Positions 15,541 to 23,299 of a stretch of DNA of 40,297 nt are shown one piece after another. Every line of letters begins with the position of its first letter. Within the stretch, counting starts at the first letter, position 1. Source of the stretch: Clostridiales bacterium (GTDB taxonomy: Bacteria > Bacillota > Clostridia > Oscillospirales > Oscillospiraceae). A program made the translations under genes and the position numbers. The DNA lies in NCBI GenBank assembly GCA_004557655.1, contig SFGJ01000019.1, positions 1 to 40,297 on the forward strand. The letters are read 5' to 3'. A model generated the notes under the pieces. That model searched no databases, was not told where the DNA came from, and was given only the letters and a program-made list of their open reading frames with translations.

Positions 15541-15574
15541 AGCCCGTACCGATGTAGACCCATCGGTACGGGCT
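15541..15574. terminator. Perfect 14-bp-arm hairpin after the XRE gene
   Basis: AGCCCGTACCGATG and CATCGGTACGGGCT flank TAGACC. The poly-A before it means a T-run on the minus strand, so it can stop minus-strand transcription and may also end the XRE transcript. Confidence 0.75.
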
Positions 15575-15744
15575 TAAAACATGGTTCTGTGCTTCGTCCA
15601 AGCCGCCGGAAATCATCTGTAACCCCGAAACCTTCGGAATTTCAGAATAATGGCACTTGGAAGAAGTGTTATCAAAGTGTTATCAAAACGGGTGGGCGAA
15701 ACCGGAAAACCGTTGGTATAACTGGACTTTTCGGCTTCCGTTTT

Positions 15745-15756
15745 TTACTCCCACTC
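15745..15756. other. guaA-3'-end-like sequence, candidate att core
   Basis: TTACTCCCACTC is the reverse complement of GAGTGGGAGTAA, which encodes the Glu-Trp-Glu-stop end of many GMP synthase (guaA) genes, a known integration site. It lies about 220 bp beyond the XRE gene, near the integrase end. No second copy was found in the window. Confidence 0.35.
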
Positions 15757-15833
15757 AACAAATTTGATTCAGTTCCTATTTGCTCTCGGAGCAAGAGTTT
15801 CCAATATACTCTTTATGTCAAAGGAAGAAAACT

Positions 15834-15995
15834 ATGAGAAATTCCGATATTGCCCAACATAATGCTTCATTTACAGCAACACATGGCCGAACCGGATACC
15901 TGTTTGCGCCCCATGTTTTAAGGCATACAAAAGCATTTCGCTTACTTGAAACAGGAATTAACGTCTTTTACATAAGGAATTTACTGCGACGATAA
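15834..15995 (+). pseudogene. Remnant of a tyrosine recombinase
   Basis: The frame ends with PHVLRHTKAFRLLETGINVF then YIRNLLRR. This matches the HxLRHT and following helix of tyrosine recombinases (compare PHVLRHTKAMHLLQ in element integrases). The region with the catalytic Tyr is missing. It is a small leftover of another insertion. Confidence 0.65.
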
Positions 15996-16048
15996 GGGAT
16001 ATAACAAGCGTAAAAATGTAAATTTTTTATTGTTTCGTGCGTATTTTA

Positions 16049-16077
16049 TTGCATTATAAGCACAGATTTGTTATACT
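16049..16077 (+). promoter_or_regulatory. Sigma-70 promoter upstream of the XRE-TetR pair
   Basis: TTGCAT (16049-16054) and TATACT (16072-16077) are 17 bp apart. An aaggagg ribosome site follows before the ATG at 16116. Confidence 0.7.
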
Positions 16078-16115
16078 AATATATAATACCTTGAAGAAGT
16101 TTAAGGAGGCACAAC

Positions 16116-16337
16116 ATGGAAAACACCACTCAGATATCCTATGACCGTTTATGGAAACTATTGATTGATCGTAAACTGAAAAAGAAAGGCTTGCAAGAAC
16201 TAACGCACCTTAGCCCTTCGGTGATTACGAAAATGGGCAGGAACGAGTCTGTTCACTTGGATACATTAGCAAAAATTTGTTATGCTCTGCGATGCAACAT
16301 CGAAGACATTGTTGAAATAAAGCTGAAAGGAGAATAG
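16116..16337 (+). CDS. Small XRE/YozG-type HTH regulator
   Basis: This 73-aa protein is a minimal Cro/cI HTH: ISYDRLWKLLIDRKLKKKGL then LSPSVITKMGRNESVHLDTL and a cysteine/hydrophobic end (KICYALRCNIEDIVEI). Such short XRE proteins usually bind DNA as dimers. It lies 2 nt before the TetR gene, so both are co-translated. It may control the operon that follows. Confidence 0.82.
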   Translation: MENTTQISYDRLWKLLIDRKLKKKGLQELTHLSPSVITKMGRNESVHLDTLAKICYALRCNIEDIVEIKLKGE

Positions 16338-16339
16338 CA

Positions 16340-16900
16340 ATGGCGAATTTTACAAGGAATGCAATAAAATCCTCCTTTTTGAAGCTATTAAACGAACGGC
16401 CGCTTTCCAAAATCACTGTAAAAGACATTGTATCTGACTGCGGCGTCAATCGAAATACTTTTTATTACTATTTTGAAGATATCCCCAAGTTGATCGAGGA
16501 TATCATAGTAGAGGATGCAGAGCGTATTATACAGGACTTCCCGTCCGTGGCTTTGATTGAGGATTGCTTAAATGCCATGATCGATTTTGCTCTGAAGCAT
16601 AAGCGTGCTGTATTACATATCTACAACTCTATCAACCGGGACATCTATGAGCAGTACCTTTGGAGAATATGCGAACACACGGTAGAAAAGTATGTTGATA
16701 CTGTTATGGATGGAAGAAAAATCAACAAGACTGATGAGGATATCATTCGTCAGTATTTTGGCTGTGTGCTTTTCGGGATTGTATCCGGATGGCTGAATAA
16801 AGGGATGAAAGAGGATATACAGTTATCTTTTAAGCGTATCTATGAATTACAAAAAGGAGCTGTTGAAGAAATGATCCGCCGTTGCGAGGAAAGAAAATAA
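16340..16900 (+). CDS. TetR/AcrR-family regulator
   Basis: The 186-aa protein has a TetR-type N-terminal HTH (NAIKSSFLKLLNERPLSKIT, VKDIVSDCGVNRNTFYYYFE) and a helical ligand-binding C-terminal domain of the AcrR_C/TetR_C type. Targets are probably the DUF308-MMPL operon, separated by a terminator and a -10-like TATAAT at 17013-17018. The ligand is unknown. The ggagaa site upstream of the ATG overlaps the end of the XRE gene. Confidence 0.88.
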   Translation: MANFTRNAIKSSFLKLLNERPLSKITVKDIVSDCGVNRNTFYYYFEDIPKLIEDIIVEDAERIIQDFPSVALIEDCLNAMIDFALKHKRAVLHIYNSINRDIYEQYLWRICEHTVEKYVDTVMDGRKINKTDEDIIRQYFGCVLFGIVSGWLNKGMKEDIQLSFKRIYELQKGAVEEMIRRCEERK

Positions 16901-16946
16901 ACAAGTCAGACATTTTCCTTTGTCTGTCTGTTTTTCAGTCAATGAG

Positions 16947-16981
16947 TGCCCTGTGCCTGATTTTCAGGCACAGGGCATTTT
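16947..16981 (+). terminator. Intrinsic terminator of XRE-TetR
   Basis: TGCCCTGTGCCTGA and its exact complement TCAGGCACAGGGCA flank TTT and are followed by tttta. Confidence 0.88.
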
Positions 16982-17050
16982 AATGCCCGTATTCAGAAAA
17001 ACAGGACGGCGCTATAATACTATCAGAAAACGAATGAGGAGGTTTGCCCT

Positions 17051-17647
17051 ATGAAAATGCGTTCTGTAACACCAATGCGGATTGCAAAAATCGGCTATAT
17101 TGTGATGTCCGTTATGTTTTGCATTGCCGGCGCTTTGTTCATTGCACTGCCGGATATTTCAATAACTATGATTGGTATATCCATGGGGATTGCAATGATC
17201 GTATTCGGTATTGTAAAACTCGTTGGATATTTTTCAAGAGATTTGTTCCGACTGGCCTTTCAATTTGACCTGGAACTCGGTATATTGCTGCTTGTTTTGG
17301 GATTGATTGTTCTGATCCGACCGGATGATCTTATGACATTCATTTGCATTGCTCTTGGAATTTCCATTCTGACAGATGGGCTATTTAAGGTTCAAATTGC
17401 TTTAGATTCCAAGAGATTCGGTATCAAAAGCTGGTGGGTGATTCTCGCTTTGGCGGTTGTCGCAGGGACTATCGGAGTGTTTCTTATTTTTCGCTCCGCA
17501 AAGAGCGCTCAGTTCCTGACGGTACTGCTCGGCGTTTCAATTTTAGCCGAAGGAATCTTGAATCTCTATACGGTAATCAGTACAGTGCTTATTATTAAGC
17601 ATCAGCAGCCTGATGTTATTGAAATTGAGTATTCTGAAACCAAGTGA
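17051..17647 (+). CDS. DUF308/HdeD-type membrane protein
   Basis: This 198-aa protein has about six hydrophobic segments, among them IGYIVMSVMFCIAGALFIAL, ISITMIGISMGIAMIVFGIV and LELGILLLVLGLIVLI, in the pattern of DUF308 (HdeD-like) proteins. These lie in the cytoplasmic membrane, with unknown role. A gaggagg site precedes the ATG at 17051. It is followed after 18 nt by the MMPL gene and is probably part of its operon, controlled by the TetR regulator. Confidence 0.82.
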   Translation: MKMRSVTPMRIAKIGYIVMSVMFCIAGALFIALPDISITMIGISMGIAMIVFGIVKLVGYFSRDLFRLAFQFDLELGILLLVLGLIVLIRPDDLMTFICIALGISILTDGLFKVQIALDSKRFGIKSWWVILALAVVAGTIGVFLIFRSAKSAQFLTVLLGVSILAEGILNLYTVISTVLIIKHQQPDVIEIEYSETK

Positions 17648-17665
17648 AAGGATAGGTGATGATTT

Positions 17666-19804
17666 GTGCGTTTTTCAAAAGCGGTCGTAAAGCACCGCAT
17701 ACTGATTCTGATTGTTGTCCTTGTATTGATGATACCGTCCGTACTCGGAATGGCGGGAACAAGGATCAACTATGATATACTCGACTATTTGCCGGAGGAT
17801 ATGGAAACGGTAATTGGGCAGAATGAGCTTTTAGAAGATTTCGGAAAAGGGGCTTTTTCCTTTATCATCGTGGAGGATATGCCTGCTAAAGATGTAGCGG
17901 CTCTGAAAGAGAAAATTGAACAGGTTGATCATGTAGAAACGGTTCTTTGGTATGATTCTATAGCCGATCTTTCTATTCCGATGGAACTTTTGCCGGATAA
18001 AATCTATAACGAATTTAACACAGAGAACGCCACAATGATGGCAGTATTCTTTGATACCTCTACATCCTCAGACATTACCATGGATGCGATTCGGGAGATT
18101 CGCCAGATTGCTGGGAAACAGTGTTTTGTCTCAGGTATGTCGGCGCTTGTGACTGATCTGAAAGATTTGTGTGAAAAGGAAGAACCGATTTATGTCGGGA
18201 TTGCTGTGCTGCTCGCCTGTGTAGCCATGCTGGTGTTCCTTGATAGCTGGCTGGTTCCGTTTGTGTTTCTTGCCAGTATCGGTATGATGATTTTGCTCAA
18301 TCTCGGAACGAACTATTTTATGGGCGAAATCTCTTATATCACAAAGGCGCTTTCGGCTGTTTTACAGCTTGCCGTTACCATGGATTATTCCATCTTCCTT
18401 TGGCATAGCTACGACGAGCAGCGAACACGGTGCGACGACAACAAAGCGGCTATGGCTGTTGCCATTAAAGAAACACTGGCCTCTGTAGTTGGCAGTTCCA
18501 TTACAACGGTTGCCGGGTTTATTGCGCTTTGTTTCATGTCCTTTACGATGGGGCGCGACCTTGGTATCGTTATGGCGAAGGGTGTGCTGCTTGGCGTCCT
18601 GGGCTGTGTGACCGTTCTTCCGGCATTGATTCTTGTGTTCGATAAACCCTTGCAAAAAACCAAGCATAAATCTCTCATTCCCAACATGGGCGGTTTTGCC
18701 AAAGGCGTTGTTCGCATATTCCCCGTGTTCATTGTAATCTTTGCTTTGCTGATCCCGCCGGCCTATTACGGTTACAGTAAAACAAATGATGAAGTTTATT
18801 ATGACATGGGACAGTGCCTGCCGGAGGATATGGAATATGTAATTGCCAACAGTAAGCTGTCAGAGGATTTTGACATCGCATCGACCCATATGCTGTTGGT
18901 GGATGCAAATCTCCCCGCAAAATCCGTTCGCTCCATGATGAAAGAAATGGAGCAGGTAGACGGCGTGAAGTATGTTCTTGGGCTGGAATCCGTGATTGGC
19001 TCCCGTATACCGGAGGAAATTTTGCCGGAATCCATTACAAGTATTCTGAAAAATGATAAGTGGGAACTGCTGCTGATCAACTCTGAATATAAAGTGGCAA
19101 GCGACGCGGTTAACGATCAAATTAGCGATCTGAATACAATCCTGAAAAAATACGATGAAAGCGGTATGCTGATTGGCGAAGCGCCCTGCATGAAAGACAT
19201 GATTGAAACAACCTCTCATGATTTTCAAGTTGTCAATGCCATTTCCATCCTTGCAATTTTCATCATCATAGCTTTGGTGGAGAAAAGCTTGTCTTTGCCG
19301 TTTATTTTGATCTCTGTAATAGAGGTTGCAATCTTTATTAACCTTGGATTACCTCACTATTTGGGTCAGAGCCTTCCGTTTATCGCCCCCATCTGTATCA
19401 GCACGATTCAGCTTGGTGCAACCGTAGACTACGCAATTTTAATGACGACTCGGTACAAAGCGGAGCGAATACGAGGGAATGGCAAGAAGGACGCTGTATG
19501 GACGGCGCTTTCCACCTCGGTTCCGTCCATTATCGTATCGGGTATGGGACTATTTGCTGCAACTTTTGGAGTTGCGATTTATTCTGACATTGATATCATC
19601 GGTTCCATGTGTATGCTGATGGCAAGAGGCGCCATTGTCAGTATGCTTGCAGTTATCTTTATTCTACCGGCGCTTCTGCTCCTGTGTGATAAGATCATCT
19701 GCGCAACTACTTGGGGTATGAGAAAGAAAACTCATTTTACGGACGATTCCGGTCATGCCGAAACGCCGATCAACTCAGAAAAATTGGAGGTACTTACGAA
19801 ATGA
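17666..19804 (+). CDS. MMPL/RND-superfamily exporter
   Basis: The 712-aa protein is a two-fold repeat of MMPL domains with about twelve membrane segments. Each half has an extracytoplasmic loop (first half starts near GTRINYDILDYLPEDMETVI; second near SKTNDEVYYDMGQCLPEDME) and a cluster of helices with a conserved TMDY (LAVTMDYSIFLWHSYDEQRT) and TVDY (LGATVDYAILMTTRYKAERI). Those Asp-Tyr pairs are the proton-relay residues of MMPL exporters. The GTG at 17666 has aaaggatagg upstream. The stop overlaps the start of the next gene by ATGA. The substrate is unknown, perhaps lipid or amphiphile. Confidence 0.92.
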   Translation: MRFSKAVVKHRILILIVVLVLMIPSVLGMAGTRINYDILDYLPEDMETVIGQNELLEDFGKGAFSFIIVEDMPAKDVAALKEKIEQVDHVETVLWYDSIADLSIPMELLPDKIYNEFNTENATMMAVFFDTSTSSDITMDAIREIRQIAGKQCFVSGMSALVTDLKDLCEKEEPIYVGIAVLLACVAMLVFLDSWLVPFVFLASIGMMILLNLGTNYFMGEISYITKALSAVLQLAVTMDYSIFLWHSYDEQRTRCDDNKAAMAVAIKETLASVVGSSITTVAGFIALCFMSFTMGRDLGIVMAKGVLLGVLGCVTVLPALILVFDKPLQKTKHKSLIPNMGGFAKGVVRIFPVFIVIFALLIPPAYYGYSKTNDEVYYDMGQCLPEDMEYVIANSKLSEDFDIASTHMLLVDANLPAKSVRSMMKEMEQVDGVKYVLGLESVIGSRIPEEILPESITSILKNDKWELLLINSEYKVASDAVNDQISDLNTILKKYDESGMLIGEAPCMKDMIETTSHDFQVVNAISILAIFIIIALVEKSLSLPFILISVIEVAIFINLGLPHYLGQSLPFIAPICISTIQLGATVDYAILMTTRYKAERIRGNGKKDAVWTALSTSVPSIIVSGMGLFAATFGVAIYSDIDIIGSMCMLMARGAIVSMLAVIFILPALLLLCDKIICATTWGMRKKTHFTDDSGHAETPINSEKLEVLTK

Positions 19805-22011
19805 AAAGGTCTATGATAAAGCCGATTGCAATCTGTCTTTGCATGATACTGCTTGTTAGTTCCAGTGTTGCAGCATTTGCACTGACAAACGAAAAAAAGG
19901 AAGAAGCTGAACAACCGCAGACTATGTCAACTGGCAATACTGCGGAGGAACAGAGCAATTCCAAGGACGAAACAGTATATGTCATAGCCGGAGCAGACGG
20001 CTCAGTACAAAAAATCATTGTCAGTGACTGGATTAAAAACACGTTTGGCAGTAACACGATCCGTGATAAGAGCGAACTGACGGATGTAGAAAATGTCAAG
20101 AGTGATGAAAGTTATACTCTTGGCAGCGATAATACTCGTGTCTGGGACGCACAAGGCAATGATATTTACTATCAGGGCAATATCGAAAAGGAACTGCCTG
20201 TTGGACTGTCCGTTACATACAAGTTGGACGGTAAAACAGTATCTCCTGCAGAATTGGCTGGGAAAAGCGGTAAGGTGACGATCCGTTTCGACTATACGAA
20301 TCAACAATACGAGTATGTTGAGATTGATGGGCAAAAGGAAAAAATCTACGTGCCTTTTGCAATGCTTACGGGTATCCTGCTGGACAATGATGTTTTCACA
20401 AATGTAGAGATCACCAACGGGAAGCTCATTAACGATGGCAGCCGCACTGCCGTGATTGGTATCGCTTTCCCCGGACTTCAGGATAACCTTGCGATTTCTC
20501 CTGAGAAGCTGGAAATTCCCGATTATGTGGAGATTACTGCCAATGCAAAAAACTTTAAGCTTGGTATGACAATCACTCTGGCAACCAATGAGTTGTTTAA
20601 CGAGATGGATGCGGATCATCTCGACTCGATCAGTGATCTGAGCGGTTCGCTTGGTGAAATGACAGATGCCATGGAACAGTTAATGGACGGTTCCTCCCAG
20701 CTTTACGATGGGCTTTCCACACTACTTGAAAAATCCGGAGAGTTGGTGGAAGGCATTGATAAATTGACCGCTGGCGCAGAAGCCTTAAAAACCGGCGCAG
20801 GTGATCTGGATACCGGTGCGGCCAAACTACAATCTGGTGCAGCACAATTATCCGAGGGATTAAATACGCTCGCGTCCAATAATGATTCGCTGAATGGAGG
20901 CGCTAAACAGGTATTTGAGACGCTGCTTTCTGCCGCCAATACTCAGCTTGCCGCTGCGGGATTAGATGTACCGGCATTAACGATAAGCAACTATGCCGAT
21001 GTGTTGACTGGTGTGATCGCTTCTCTGGATGAAAATGCGGTCTACGAAAAGGCGCTTGCGGCAGTTACAGCGGCAGTCGAGGCACAACGCCCTTATATAG
21101 AGAGGCAAGTAACGGCGGCGATCCGTGTAGAAGTAACTGCACAGGTAACGACTGCTGTAAGAGAACAGGTCACAATACAGGTGACAGAAGCAATTCATCA
21201 AACCATAACAGAACAAGTCATTTATGCTGCAGCAGGAATGGATCAGGCAAACTACGACGCTGCGATCGCTGCCGGTATGATTGATGAAAAAACCCAAGCT
21301 GCGATCAATGCCGCAATTGCTGAACAAATGCAAAGTGAGTCGATTTTTCAGATGATTGAAGATAACACAACAGAACAGATGGCGTCAGAATCTGTTCAGG
21401 CGATGATCTCCGCAAACGTAGAGGAGCAAATGCAGAGCGATACGATAAAGGAAATGATTGCGACCAATACGGAATTGCAGGTACAAAAAGCAATTTCTGA
21501 CAATATGGCTTCTGACGAAGTGCAAGCGCAGTTTGCTGCCGCCTCGGAAGGTGCAAAATCCGTGATTTCACTCAAAACATCGCTGGATAGCTATAACACC
21601 TTCTATCTCGGACTTCAATCTTATACGGCTGGTGTTTCTCAGGCTGCTGCAGGCGCAGGAGAATTAAAAGCCGGTACAGATGATCTGAAAAGCGGAACAA
21701 GCAAACTATATGCCGGAGCCACTGAACTATACGACGGAATTCTTACTCTGAAAAACGGTACCCCCGCTCTTGTGGATGGTATTACACAGCTTCGGGACGG
21801 AGCAATGCAGCTTTCCGACGGTCTAAAGGAATTCAATGAGCAAGGCGTACAGAAACTTGTGGATGCAGTTGACGGCGATCTGACGGGACTTACCACGAGA
21901 CTGCGGGCAACCATAGACGTGTCGAAAAATTACCGCTCTTTCTCAGGTATTGACGATAATATGGGCGGTCAGGTAAAGTTCATTTATAGAACTGACGCCA
22001 TTGAATCGTAA
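19801..22011 (+). CDS. Secreted YhgE-like coiled-coil partner of the MMPL exporter
   Basis: The 736-aa protein starts MKRSMIKPIAICLCMILLVS followed by SSVAAFA, a signal peptide. After an N-terminal beta-rich part (about 40-260) it has two blocks of YhgE/Pip-type repeats (AGAEALKTGAGDLDTGAAKL, AGAGELKAGTDDLKSGTSKL) around an Ala/Gln-rich helical stretch of TEQM/EEQMQS units (about 420-590). It lacks the C-terminal membrane helices of YhgE/Pip proteins, so it would be outside the membrane or tethered by other means. The ATG at 19801 sits in the ATGA overlap with the MMPL stop and has ggagg upstream; the longer frame from 19711 overlaps MMPL and is not preferred. It is probably a periplasm-side partner of the exporter. 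Confidence 0.82.
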   Translation: MKRSMIKPIAICLCMILLVSSSVAAFALTNEKKEEAEQPQTMSTGNTAEEQSNSKDETVYVIAGADGSVQKIIVSDWIKNTFGSNTIRDKSELTDVENVKSDESYTLGSDNTRVWDAQGNDIYYQGNIEKELPVGLSVTYKLDGKTVSPAELAGKSGKVTIRFDYTNQQYEYVEIDGQKEKIYVPFAMLTGILLDNDVFTNVEITNGKLINDGSRTAVIGIAFPGLQDNLAISPEKLEIPDYVEITANAKNFKLGMTITLATNELFNEMDADHLDSISDLSGSLGEMTDAMEQLMDGSSQLYDGLSTLLEKSGELVEGIDKLTAGAEALKTGAGDLDTGAAKLQSGAAQLSEGLNTLASNNDSLNGGAKQVFETLLSAANTQLAAAGLDVPALTISNYADVLTGVIASLDENAVYEKALAAVTAAVEAQRPYIERQVTAAIRVEVTAQVTTAVREQVTIQVTEAIHQTITEQVIYAAAGMDQANYDAAIAAGMIDEKTQAAINAAIAEQMQSESIFQMIEDNTTEQMASESVQAMISANVEEQMQSDTIKEMIATNTELQVQKAISDNMASDEVQAQFAAASEGAKSVISLKTSLDSYNTFYLGLQSYTAGVSQAAAGAGELKAGTDDLKSGTSKLYAGATELYDGILTLKNGTPALVDGITQLRDGAMQLSDGLKEFNEQGVQKLVDAVDGDLTGLTTRLRATIDVSKNYRSFSGIDDNMGGQVKFIYRTDAIES

Positions 22012-22030
22012 GAGACATACACTTTGCTCG

Positions 22031-22113
22031 TACTCGCTGGAAGATAATCTTAAAAAACTGCATGAAAAGATTGATACTTCCGACGCTTTGTGGTATGGTC
22101 AGGATGAAAAGTA
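22031..22113 (+). pseudogene. Gene tail of unknown origin
   Basis: The frame reads YSLEDNLKKLHEKIDTSDAL then WYGQDEK and a stop, followed by a good terminator. It has no start codon and looks like the end of a lost gene. I do not recognise the family. Confidence 0.45.
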
Positions 22114-22123
22114 GATGTTAAAC

Positions 22124-22168
22124 AAAGCAGCCACTACGGACTTAATTGATCTGTAGCGGCTGCTTTTT
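22124..22168 (+). terminator. Intrinsic terminator of the MMPL operon region
   Basis: AAAGCAGCCACTACGGA pairs with TCTGTAGCGGCTGCTTT and is followed by a T-run. Confidence 0.85.
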
Positions 22169-22184
22169 ACTTGAGGAGTACAAT

Positions 22185-22530
22185 ATGGGTTTGATTGTAA
22201 CATATTTTTTATGGTTTGGGGAATACAGCTTTTCAGGCTAGCTCTACGAAACAATACTGTATTCTATCAGCTAGTGAAAATTTGTAAATCGCGGTTTTCT
22301 GAACGGCCCCTATTGTCCGATTTATGGGAGTGGTGCATTACTTGTAATTATTTTTTTGCCGAATGACAAATCCATGGAATTTTGTTTATGACAAGCGCCG
22401 TTATCACCTGTGCTTTGGAATATCTTACTTCCTATGGCATGGAAAAACTGTTCCATGCCATAGGGTGGAACTATTATGGAGGATTTTGGTGCGGAGTATT
22501 GACACTGCTTTGTGGCTTATTAAATGATGA
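22185..22530 (+). pseudogene. Decayed putative ABC-transporter type IV (CmpB-like) membrane protein
   Basis: Fragments in several frames match the CmpB-like family: MGLIVTYFLWFGEYSFSG, then LYETILYSIS, then NRGFLNGPYCPIYGSGALLV and, in another frame, ALEYLTSYGMEKLFHAIGWN. Stop codons and frame changes break the gene. A ggag site before the ATG at 22185 survives. Confidence 0.65.
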
Positions 22531-22584
22531 GCAAAGTGTTATCACTGCCCGTGACGATTTTACGATTATATGCGTTACAATGCT

Positions 22585-22957
22585 TTAAGTGTAGATGATT
22601 TCCTCGTTCACAATCTCCATCGCACACGCCCGTATGTTATTCATCCTTCCGACCCATTCTAAGGCATTTTCTGCCTTTAGCTGTTCTGTAATGCCCTGTG
22701 TCTGCTTCATGCCCTCCATGAGCCGTTCAAAGCGTTCCTGCGCTTGCTTGTCAATGTTGGCAAGGTAGGCGTTTAGTTTGCCGCTTGTTAGAAGATTCAT
22801 ATACAAAACTTTGCGGTTCTGCTTTAAATACCTTGCGTGTCGCTGTCCCCATATGCCGATTGGCTTTGATTCTTCATTGGAAAGTATAAGGCTTGGCAAA
22901 TTGTTCGCCAGCCTGCGCATATGTCCCGCCCATTTGCTCAAAAATTGTCTTTTCCAT
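22585..22957 (-). pseudogene. Second TnpV copy, frameshifted
   Basis: From 22957 the frame reads MEKTIFEQMGGTYAQAGEQF, then shifts near 22900 and continues PIGIWGQRHARYLKQNRK, LLTSGKLNAYLANIDKQAQE and MNNIRACAMEIVNEEIIYT. It parallels the TnpV-like gene at 9934-10515 but ends at the normal family end without the extra tail. Confidence 0.75.
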
Positions 22958-22969
22958 GCTTTAAACCTC

Positions 22970-23045
22970 CGTTATCTTCATTTTGAATTTTTTGATAGGT
23001 GCGTTGATGATTTTGATTTCGCATATCTTTCGCCCTCCTTTGGCT
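22970..23045 (-). pseudogene. Remnant of a mobilization-protein tail
   Basis: Just upstream of the decayed tnpV on the same strand the frame reads AKDMRNQNHQRTYQKIQNED, comparable to the AKDMEQQRKQNQRTRRRN end of the MobV tail at 10525-10821. The rest of the mob gene is missing. Confidence 0.5.
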
Positions 23046-23103
23046 ATAGTGTAGCAAAAGATTTTCTGCTTTGCGAATGTGCGATTTTATTTTGGATATA
23101 GAG

Positions 23104-23145
23104 AAAGCCAGTGTAAAAAGCAAATCTGCCTTTTACGCTGGCTTT
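23104..23145. terminator. Hairpin near the right end of the mobile region
   Basis: AAAGCCAGTGTAAAAAG pairs with CTTTTACGCTGGCTTT and a T-run follows on the plus strand. It lies about 50 bp inside the right inverted repeat. Confidence 0.65.
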
Positions 23146-23194
23146 TGCCTTTGCTATCGCCCGTAAGTTGTATTTCAATATTTTTCTCAAATTA

Positions 23195-23241
23195 CTTCCT
23201 TATGTGGTGACAGCCTTTGCCATCCCGTCTTTATTTCACTT
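23195..23241 (-). repeat. Right terminal inverted repeat of the 18.5-kb mobile region
   Basis: It is the reverse complement of 4697-4743 at 41 of 47 positions, with the outer 24 bp identical. It lies about 60 bp from the end of rpoN. Confidence 0.8.
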
Positions 23242-23299
23242 AGCCTGTCAGTGCGTGCCGAAAGCCTGCGGTTTACATGGCGCGCGGTAAAACCGCGCC

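Noticed and set aside
15649..15664. TGGCACTTGGAAG as another sigma-54 promoter
   Set aside because: The TTGC box is missing at the right distance and no gene follows.
15589..15837. 82-aa frame after the XRE terminator
   Set aside because: It lacks a ribosome site and family features and spans the guaA-like sequence.
19711..19800. Longer start for the secreted MMPL partner
   Set aside because: It would overlap the MMPL gene by 90 nt and hide the signal peptide; the ATGA-linked ATG at 19801 is better.
22382..22588. 68-aa frame as an independent small membrane gene
   Set aside because: It is a piece of the decayed CmpB-like gene (ALEYLTSYGMEKLFHAIGW).
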